DNA of 64,000 bases, from positions 1,736,001 through 1,800,000 of the forward strand of contig NZ_OZ257126.1 of the NCBI RefSeq assembly GCF_965278975.1. Direction: 5' to 3'. A program made the position numbers and the translations under genes. Positions 58,529-64,000 of this stretch are shown one piece after another. How positions within the stretch are numbered: the first letter of the stretch is position 1; every line of letters begins with the position of its first letter. This DNA is from Ferrovibrio sp965278975. Lineage in GTDB: Bacteria; Pseudomonadota; Alphaproteobacteria; Ferrovibrionales; Ferrovibrionaceae. The notes beneath the pieces are model-generated. The model saw only the letters and a program-made list of their open reading frames with translations. It did no database searches and was not told where the DNA came from.

Positions 58529-58565
58529 AAACGCCGCCAGGTCAATGACTTGGCGGCGTTTGTGT
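58529..58565 (+). terminator. Rho-independent terminator of the rRNA operon
   Basis: AAACGCCGCCA (58529-58539) pairs with TGGCGGCGTTT (58551-58561) over an 11-base loop, followed by a T-rich stretch (GTGTTTCTG). It lies 4 bp after tRNA-fMet. A second imperfect hairpin, TTTCTGCAC/GTGCGGAAA at 58565-58586, follows it directly. Confidence 0.8.
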
Positions 58566-58591
58566 TTCTGCACACCCGTGCGGAAACCGCG

Positions 58592-58612
58592 TTTTGCTCC
58601 AATTTTGCTCCA
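58592..58612. repeat. Tandem 10-bp repeat, candidate integrase arm sites
   Basis: TTTTGCTCCA occurs at 58592-58601 and 58603-58612, an 11-bp period or one helical turn. It lies between the tRNA 3' end and the integrase, where arm-type integrase sites are expected. The role is inferred only from position and spacing. The 330-bp stretch 58525-58856 holds no convincing gene besides these signals. Confidence 0.4.
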
Positions 58613-58746
58613 CTGCGGAAGAAGCGCCGGCCCAAACGTGGGTCCTGGAGCCCCATGGTCGCTCGCCTCCTCACCCGCTTCATGCGGCGCAGAACGAGGA
58701 TCACCATGACCTGTTTCCAACATGCTCGAAGCGGCAGCGAAAACGC

Positions 58747-58771
58747 GAATCTTTACCCATCAGGACAAAAG
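58747..58771 (+). repeat. 25-bp direct repeat, left copy
   Basis: Begins GAATCTTTACCCATCAGG and is identical over 25 bases to 62828-62852. The sequence on each side of the two copies is unrelated. The copies bracket the integrase, two orphan genes, the relaxase and the iteron-like repeats. Possible attachment site or recombination scar. Confidence 0.85.
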
Positions 58772-58856
58772 ACCCCGTCAAAAAATCGCATAGCCTTACC
58801 TCCATCAAACCGGCGCGAACCCGCATTCGTGACGGCCGAAATTGGAGGATGCGACA

Positions 58857-59273
58857 ATGAGTGAGCCGAACCGGAAGGCACCGAACTGGCCCCGCCGACA
58901 GCGCCGCGACCAAGCGGTGTCGAAGAGAAGCTTCCACGCGCGGCAACGGCTCCAGATCGAGCTCCAGCCGGGCCGACGGCGTCCCACCTGTCACTTCGGG
59001 GTACACACCCTGGCAATGCTGTTGCGGAATGCCATCGGCAGGGGCGGGTTGCCGCCGCTGGGAGTGGGGGCGCGATTTTTGATACATCGCTTCACCCAGT
59101 CTGCCTTTGCCCTGCACCAGGCCTCCAGCCTAATTGAAAGCGGAATCGCCGAGTGCGGATACCAGCCAAGAGAGGTGCGTCTCCTATCTGCGTTGATCAG
59201 GCAGGGAGCAGCATCTCTATCAACGTCGCCTTCCCGGCTCGGTGCGGGTGATCAATCCGAGCAGGAGGGCTGA
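58857..59273 (+). CDS. Orphan protein upstream of the integrase
   Basis: 138 residues. A strong GGAGG site at 58844-58848 lies 8 bases before the ATG, and the stop is 2 bp before the integrase start, so it looks like a real gene cotranscribed with it. The N-terminus is very basic (PRRQRRDQAVSKRSFHARQR), then comes a more hydrophobic helical part (VHTLAMLLRNAIGRGG). I recognise no family. The size, charge and place would suit a DNA-binding accessory such as an excisionase or repressor, but no clear helix-turn-helix is seen. Confidence 0.5.
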   Translation: MSEPNRKAPNWPRRQRRDQAVSKRSFHARQRLQIELQPGRRRPTCHFGVHTLAMLLRNAIGRGGLPPLGVGARFLIHRFTQSAFALHQASSLIESGIAECGYQPREVRLLSALIRQGAASLSTSPSRLGAGDQSEQEG

Positions 59274-59275
59274 CC

Positions 59276-60259
59276 ATGGCGACGATTCGCAAGCGAGCAA
59301 ATGGCAGCTGGGAGGTGCGTATCCGCCGCCGTGGCTATCCGACCCTATCTCGCAATTTCAGCCGTCGGCAGGATGCCGATCGGTTTGCCAATCAATGCTC
59401 CGCCGAGATGGCTGATGGCCGCTATATCGACCGGACCGTAGCGGAGAAGATGACTTTCCAGATGGCCATTACCCGGTATCTGCAGGAAGTGACACCCACA
59501 AAGAAGGGGCATCAGGAAGCATACTTCCTGCGCGCCTTGTTACGGCATCCAATCGCATTGAAACCTTTGGCCGACATCACGCCCATCGACCTCAACTACT
59601 ATAAAGAGGCCGAGCAGAAGCGGGGCATGAGCAACAAGTCGATTCTCAATGCCCTCGCTCACATCAGCCATGTATTCACGATAGCGGTGAAGGAGTGGGG
59701 GATTCAGGGTATCGACAATCCGGTCAAGAGGATCAGGAAGCCGAGATCCGAGGAGGCACGGGATCGCCGCCTCGAGCTTGGTGAGGAGGATAGATTGATG
59801 GCCGCTTGCGAAGAATCGAGAAGCGATCTGTTGCCGCAGATTGTGGCGTTTGCCCTCGAAACTGGTATGCGGCGAGGGGAAATTGTGAAATGCCAGTGGG
59901 AGCATCTCAAGCTGCAGGATGGCGCCGGCCTGATCCGTGTCTATGATGTCAAGGATCCACGCCAGAGGCGGTCGCGAGAAATACCATTGTCGACACGTGC
60001 ACGGGAAATTCTCGCCTCCCTACCGGGGGCGAGATCTGGGCAGATATTCAAAGTTCACAAGGATGCCGTAACGCAGTCATTTGCGCGAGCATGTGGCCGC
60101 GCGAAGATCAAGGACTTCCGCTTCCATGACCTGAGACATGAAGCCATATCCCGTTTCTTTGAGCGAGGCATGAGTATTGTGGAAGTCGCGGCCATCTCAG
60201 GCCACAGGACGTTGCAGATGCTGAGCCGATACACGCACCCGCGCGCCATGACGATCTAG
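59276..60259 (+). CDS. Tyrosine-type site-specific integrase
   Basis: 327 residues. An N-terminal arm-binding-like stretch (IRKRANGSWEVRIRRRGYP) and SAM-like core-binding region precede the catalytic domain, where R199 (TGMRRGE), K226, H284 and R287 (FHDLRHEA), H310 (SGHRT) and the nucleophile Y319 (SRYTHP) are all present. It should be active. It lies about 750 bp from the tRNA-fMet 3' end and 500 bp from the left 25-bp repeat. Mediates integration and excision of the island. Confidence 0.95.
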   Translation: MATIRKRANGSWEVRIRRRGYPTLSRNFSRRQDADRFANQCSAEMADGRYIDRTVAEKMTFQMAITRYLQEVTPTKKGHQEAYFLRALLRHPIALKPLADITPIDLNYYKEAEQKRGMSNKSILNALAHISHVFTIAVKEWGIQGIDNPVKRIRKPRSEEARDRRLELGEEDRLMAACEESRSDLLPQIVAFALETGMRRGEIVKCQWEHLKLQDGAGLIRVYDVKDPRQRRSREIPLSTRAREILASLPGARSGQIFKVHKDAVTQSFARACGRAKIKDFRFHDLRHEAISRFFERGMSIVEVAAISGHRTLQMLSRYTHPRAMTI

Positions 60260-60270
60260 CGGAAGCTTGG

Positions 60271-60759
60271 GTGATCGCCATGCGCATAAAAAATCGCTTT
60301 GTCGTGACACACCCTACTCATGGGGTGTTGCTGGACTTGGTGCGCGGCGTGATGGTAACGCCGATGTTCACCATTCCGGAGCCGGTCTGGTCAAGTATGC
60401 CAAGGGGATATGGCAGTGCATTGACCTTCCCTGACCGCGATCAGGCTCTGCAGCGGGCCGGTGGTATGGCGGATGGGTTGGAAGTTCACCCGGTAACGGC
60501 AGACTTCCAGATTGATGGTCTGCTGTTTGCTTCATTGCGGGAATGCGTTCTGGCTGGGCTTGAGCCCTGGTATGTGGGCGATGAGTTCTATGTCGCCCTT
60601 CCCCAGGATGCAGCTTGCCGGCAGCGTATGGAGCAAGGCATAGCTGCCCGGACGATAGGATTTGTACCTGCGTGGCAGTGGACGGAACAAGGCGGTCAGT
60701 TTCGTCGGTCAGCACGCATACAGAATCCATGCATGGCCGAAAGTACATCGCATAACTGA
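60271..60759 (+). CDS. Island orphan protein
   Basis: 162 residues from GTG at 60271 (GGAAG site 5 bases upstream); an ATG at 60280 is the alternative. It begins RIKNRFVVTHPTHGVLLDLV, and has a compact mixed alpha/beta pattern with WYVGDEFYVALPQDAACR in the second half. No signal peptide or membrane segment. I recognise no family. It lies 11 bp after the integrase stop and ends just before a perfect hairpin. Confidence 0.55.
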   Translation: MIAMRIKNRFVVTHPTHGVLLDLVRGVMVTPMFTIPEPVWSSMPRGYGSALTFPDRDQALQRAGGMADGLEVHPVTADFQIDGLLFASLRECVLAGLEPWYVGDEFYVALPQDAACRQRMEQGIAARTIGFVPAWQWTEQGGQFRRSARIQNPCMAESTSHN

Positions 60760-60764
60760 AATGG

Positions 60765-60791
60765 TGGAGGAGCCAAGTATTGGCTCCTCCA
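60765..60791. terminator. Perfect hairpin between convergent island genes
   Basis: A 12-bp stem TGGAGGAGCCAA (60765-60776) and TTGGCTCCTCCA (60780-60791) with a three-base loop GTA. It lies in the 35-bp gap between the orphan gene and the relaxase gene. There is no real T run on either side, but the location suits a bidirectional terminator. Confidence 0.6.
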
Positions 60792-60794
60792 ACC

Positions 60795-62231
60795 TCAGTC
60801 ACGGCCGAATCCACCCGGCCTGCCAAATTTTTGCGGTGTCAGCTTCTCCGTGCTCTCGTGGCGACGTCTCTGCTGCTCAACGGTCATCATTCTATACACC
60901 TCATGCAGGCGTTTACCCTCGTCCGATGAGATAAATCCTCTTGCTCGCAAGAGCTTAAAATACTCCGAAACAAGTATCGTGGTTTCCTTGAGTCTCTCGT
61001 TGAGTAGCTTCTGTGGCAGCGATCTAACATGTTCCAGCAGAGCGACCTTGGCTTCCGGCCTTCCTGTTTGTGCGTACTTGTCGATCAGATCATCAGTGGT
61101 TTTACGCTGTTCTAGCAGCTCTTCTTCGGGGCGGCGGACAGGCCTGGTTGGAGTAACCGTTCCGATCTTGGAGAGTGGGGCCTTCTTCTGGGGAGTGGTG
61201 GATATCCTTCCTCCGCTCCGTGGCAGCACTTGGCTAGGGTGCATGGGTGGAGTTGGCGTTAACGGAGATTCTGACGGCAGCAAAGCCGTTTCAGCTCTGC
61301 ATTCTGTATCCTTCTGCCGCTGAAGCTCCTGAGCTAGCCCCAAGAACCGCTCGCGCAATTCACTCTCGAACAAGCTCCGCCTTTCATGCAGCTTGCTCAT
61401 TGGTAGCCGCCGCTCTGCCGGGCCTGCTGCACCGGTTTCAGCTCGGCGGCCAGAATGAAAACGGGTTGCCGGCCTACAGAAGTGGTTAATGACAGTCGCT
61501 ACAAACAGCCGCCACTCCTTCACCTTGTCTGGGCCGTCAAGGTGCCGCGGCATCTTCTTGCCTCGTCGCCCCTGCTCGGAGGCTATCCACTGTCCTTCCG
61601 CATTGCGGTGGCACCGGCGGACGCTAACCAACAGATGGACATGGGGTTGCCCATGGCTATGGATTGCCCACATAGACGGTAGCTCCCGCGAAGCCAGGTA
61701 CTTCGATATTTGCTCAAGGCAGGCAACCTGCTGAACCTTGTTAGATTCTTTCGGCAGCTCCACCACTATGTCGTGAAACAAGCTGGCGTCCTGCCGGTGG
61801 CTGGTGTCCACCAGCGCCTTCATCACCTTAACCAGTTCGTCGCCACCAATACCCCCAGAGGCGACCAAGTCGGGTTTGGCGCTGGCCCAACGACCCTCCC
61901 TGGCAATATAGGCCACCTTCTGATGGAGGCGGCGTTCCGCCTGGCGCCCCAGCGGAACCCTTCGCGCCGCGTGGGGCACCCGTACTCTATGGCGCGGCCC
62001 TGCTGCTACCACGGATGACCGAACCCGTCGGACCAGATTGAATGATCGAATCTGATGGTGATGGGTGCGATACGAGCGCCCTTCAGAAGTACCGCTCCGG
62101 CGGGAGAGGCCAATGCCGATCGAAACTGCATTTTCGATATCACCGGCTTCGATTAGCCGGCCTTGTTTCCACTCATCTTCAAGGCGCTTCCACCAGTCCG
62201 GATGTGGCCGAACATAATTGGGCCTATTCAT
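60795..62231 (-). CDS. MobA/MobL-type relaxase
   Basis: 478 residues. The HUH metal motif is WAIHSHGQPHVHLLVS with H191, H197 and H199. The preceding FHDIVVELPKESNKVQQVAC is the conserved strand-helix of this family, and HQKVAYIARE (Y108) is a candidate for the catalytic tyrosine region. The C-terminal half is helical and charged, with a Pro-rich linker. Relaxases nick DNA at oriT to start conjugative transfer, so the island may be mobilisable. No type IV secretion genes are seen in the window. The first 100 residues are Arg-rich and poorly conserved, so the start is uncertain. Confidence 0.75.
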   Translation of the reverse strand: MNRPNYVRPHPDWWKRLEDEWKQGRLIEAGDIENAVSIGIGLSRRSGTSEGRSYRTHHHQIRSFNLVRRVRSSVVAAGPRHRVRVPHAARRVPLGRQAERRLHQKVAYIAREGRWASAKPDLVASGGIGGDELVKVMKALVDTSHRQDASLFHDIVVELPKESNKVQQVACLEQISKYLASRELPSMWAIHSHGQPHVHLLVSVRRCHRNAEGQWIASEQGRRGKKMPRHLDGPDKVKEWRLFVATVINHFCRPATRFHSGRRAETGAAGPAERRLPMSKLHERRSLFESELRERFLGLAQELQRQKDTECRAETALLPSESPLTPTPPMHPSQVLPRSGGRISTTPQKKAPLSKIGTVTPTRPVRRPEEELLEQRKTTDDLIDKYAQTGRPEAKVALLEHVRSLPQKLLNERLKETTILVSEYFKLLRARGFISSDEGKRLHEVYRMMTVEQQRRRHESTEKLTPQKFGRPGGFGRD

Positions 62232-62533
62232 ATCTTGTCTACCTCTGCATCTGATTTCGATTGCAGAGATTTAGACGGCGGGAAACGTCCGTTGGTTACA
62301 GGTGATGGCGGTTTTTCTCATATGTCGCGCTGATTAAGTGCCTATCGCTTGAATGCCGCGGTCATTCTTCAAGGCCAGATTCGATAGTGACCCCATAATA
62401 AGAACCATCGGAATGCCCCTGAAGATGGGTAAGAGCCGCCAACTCTGGGGATTTTTCACCTTCATAGAGGGTTTGGTGGGTGTGACGTTCTGATGGATCA
62501 AGCGCTTATGTGTTCGGATTGCTTAGGATATGT
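62232..62533. other. Gene-free region upstream of the relaxase, possible oriT
   Basis: About 300 bp with no convincing gene. TTAAGTGCCTATCG at 62334-62347 vaguely recalls the TAAGTGCG nick core of the RSF1010-type family. It lies about 100 bp upstream of the relaxase start, where oriT is usual. No clear inverted repeat adjoins it. Confidence 0.25.
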
Positions 62534-62661
62534 GCAGCTACCGCACTATCGAATGAAAAATCTAGGCAGCTACCACAACACCGCGTCCGAAATATCGGCA
62601 GCTACCGCATTTGCATGGAGAAAATCCCGGCAACTACCGCGCTTGTACCGCTTTTCAGCAG
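62534..62661 (+). repeat. Four iteron-like direct repeats with exact 32-bp period
   Basis: GCAGCTACCGCA at 62534, GCAGCTACCACA at 62566, GCAGCTACCGCA at 62598 and GCAACTACCGCG at 62630 start exactly 32 bases apart. Each of the first three units also ends in an A-rich stretch before TCTAG, TATCG or TCCCG. As 32 is not a multiple of three, the order is not a protein repeat. Such phased repeats bind replication or partition initiators in plasmids. The remaining 62662-62942 holds the right 25-bp repeat and nothing else that I can name. Confidence 0.8.
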
Positions 62662-62827
62662 ATACTTCAGAAGAATCTACCAAGCATGGAGAGCCAGCAT
62701 GACTGCCGATGTGGTCGACACATTAAATGTAAGGGGGGGCGGGAGCGTTGCTTGGTGACTATCAAGCAAGGCTAGGAAGGCCTGTTAGAGGACAGCCCCA
62801 CTGGGGAGCAGTATATAGCGCACCCTT

Positions 62828-62852
62828 GAATCTTTACCCATCAGGACAAAAG
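62828..62852 (+). repeat. 25-bp direct repeat, right copy
   Basis: Identical to 58747-58771 (starts GAATCTTTACCCATCAGG), same orientation, 4081 bp away. It lies between the iteron-like repeats and the phosphoesterase gene. Confidence 0.85.
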
Positions 62853-62942
62853 CGATGGGCCATTTCTGAGATATATGGATTAGAGGCGGCAATGGAATCC
62901 CCAATGCGGCTTCGGCTTTTATCTTCGATGAGGTGGCTAGTC

Positions 62943-64000
62943 ATGCATATTGCGTTAATGTCCGATTTGCATTGCGAAATTGAACGCCCTCGTCAGAGTG
63001 TCAACGGGCATCCTGATCGTGGTCCAAACTTACAGAGCCTTAAGGAATCGGGAGCTGATGTTCTGGTGCTGGCCGGCGATATAGAGAGATCACCAGAAAG
63101 CCTGGTCGATTACCTGTGCCAAGTTAATCGATTCCTGAATATTCCGATCATATGCGTTCTCGGAAACCATGAGTACTTTGGTGCCGAAATGAGGGAAACG
63201 CTTGGTGGCGCCTACGATCATTTCAGGCGGGCGAGGCAACGCGGACATGAGATTCACGTCCTTGAGCGATCCGGCGTCACCCTCTCCGGAGTTCATTTTC
63301 TCGGGGCCACGTTGTGGACGGATTTCGAACTTCACGGCCCAGAATATGTCGGCTATGTCATGTCTCTGGCGCGTGGGCTGCAGGCGGATTATAGGGAAAT
63401 ACGTTATGGTGGACGTCGACTAACTCCAATGACCTGCCTTAGCCTGCATCGTAAGACAGTAAGATGGCTTGAGAAGGAGTTGAGTCGAAAGCGGGCCCAA
63501 CCGGTTGTCGTGGTTACTCATCACGCACCAGCTCGAGGCTCGATTGTGGCGCCCTATCATGATGACTATCTGACTGCCACCTATGTCTCAGATCTTGAAG
63601 ATCTGGTTCGACGTCATCAGCCAGAAGCGTGGCTGCATGGCCATATTCACGACAGTGTCAGTTATAAAATCGGCCGAACTACTCTGGTCGCCAATCCGCG
63701 AGGCCTTCCTACTGGATTCTCTGCACGCCCCCAAGAGAATCTGGATTTTGATCCTACTCTTCGGATATTCGTCGAAGGCCTGCCGGATATGAATACTCTG
63801 CAACAGCCGGTAACACGGCTACGCGTGGCCATGCTTCAGCGAGGCTTGCCGGCTTCGTCTGCGCTGGCAACGTTCGTGGAAGAGGGGCGCCAATCTTTGA
63901 AGGGCCCGCCAACATCCTCATCGCTTCGAAAGGTGGGACAGGCGCCCTCAGATATTCAGCAACAAGCCGGACCTAGCAATGAGCATTGGTCTGGTACCGC
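62943..64000 (+). CDS. Calcineurin-like metallophosphoesterase with C-terminal extension (cut by window edge)
   Basis: At least 352 residues, open to the right edge. Dinuclear-metal phosphoesterase motifs are complete: D8 and H10 (MSDLHCE), D46 (LAGDIE), N75-H76 (LGNHEYFG), H193 (VTHHAPARG), and H232, H234, H236 (LHGHIHDS). After about residue 275 comes an unrecognised, partly low-complexity region (GQAPSDIQQQAG). The ATG at 62943 gives the usual MHIALMSDLH start; an in-frame ATG at 62892 would add 17 residues. The substrate is unknown, perhaps a nucleotide or phosphoprotein. Cargo of the island. Confidence 0.85.
   Translation, partial: MHIALMSDLHCEIERPRQSVNGHPDRGPNLQSLKESGADVLVLAGDIERSPESLVDYLCQVNRFLNIPIICVLGNHEYFGAEMRETLGGAYDHFRRARQRGHEIHVLERSGVTLSGVHFLGATLWTDFELHGPEYVGYVMSLARGLQADYREIRYGGRRLTPMTCLSLHRKTVRWLEKELSRKRAQPVVVVTHHAPARGSIVAPYHDDYLTATYVSDLEDLVRRHQPEAWLHGHIHDSVSYKIGRTTLVANPRGLPTGFSARPQENLDFDPTLRIFVEGLPDMNTLQQPVTRLRVAMLQRGLPASSALATFVEEGRQSLKGPPTSSSLRKVGQAPSDIQQQAGPSNEHWSGT

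Noticed and set aside
62534..62661. CRISPR array
   Set aside because: Only about 12 bases per unit are conserved, the rest is partly similar, not unique spacer, and no cas gene is near. Iteron-like repeats fit better.
62699..62758. Short open frame of 19 codons after the iterons
   Set aside because: No ribosome site or similarity; too short to support.

Overview
The window comes from a GC-rich alphaproteobacterium. The evidence is the rrn order 16S-tRNA-Ile-tRNA-Ala-23S-5S-tRNA-fMet and several alphaproteobacterial gene neighbourhoods: ffs-dnaX-ebfC-recR, argH-lptM-lysA next to a TIGR02302 protein, metX-metW, ftsE-ftsX with plsC, and a class II ribonucleotide reductase. The 16S sequence looks Rhodospirillales-like. 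I cannot name a genus from reading alone.

Layout. 1-5.5 kb: NudC (cut by the window edge), SRP RNA, DNA polymerase III tau, EbfC, RecR, a periplasmic solute-binding-like protein and glyoxalase II. 5.5-17.4 kb: a methyltransferase, an AT-rich DUF2927-like secreted protein, a metX-metW operon ending in a TPR-fused arginine methyltransferase, and an aromatic amino acid cluster (chorismate mutase with a decayed prephenate dehydratase, HisC, TyrC). DUF2125, EamA, ChaC, an aldo-keto reductase and a small membrane protein follow. 17.2-21.1 kb: a three-gene operon of a ferritin-like protein with a cysteine-rich C-terminal tail, a DUF692 multinuclear iron oxidase (MNIO) and a DUF2063 partner. This is the most interesting system here. 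It looks like a peptide-modification locus whose probable substrate is a large ferritin-like protein instead of a small precursor peptide.

21.2-30 kb: an acyl-CoA ligase/HAD/cNMP-binding operon, NrdJ, and an ftsE-ftsX-gmhB-ydcF-plsC envelope operon. 30-40 kb: a zinc-ribbon/poly-proline membrane protein, a CpdR-like receiver, a trypsin-fold protease next to a large lipoprotein, TIGR02302, lysA, lptM, argH and a TlpA-type thioredoxin. 40-52.5 kb: a hydroxyacyl-CoA dehydrogenase with EtfA/EtfB, ClpB with a heat-shock-like promoter, an ArsR regulator with three SRPBCC proteins, EamA, GST, rhodanese, a LysR regulator and an M23 peptidase. REP-like palindrome pairs lie in two intergenic gaps.

52.6-58.5 kb is one complete rRNA operon. 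A strong promoter precedes it, with an inverted pair of DnaA boxes just upstream. Directly downstream of its terminal tRNA-fMet an accessory island begins (58.5 kb to the window end). It has a tyrosine integrase, a MobA/MobL-type relaxase, orphan genes, four 32-bp-phased iteron-like repeats and a metallophosphoesterase cut by the edge. A 25-bp exact direct repeat brackets about 4.1 kb of the island containing the integrase, relaxase and iterons.
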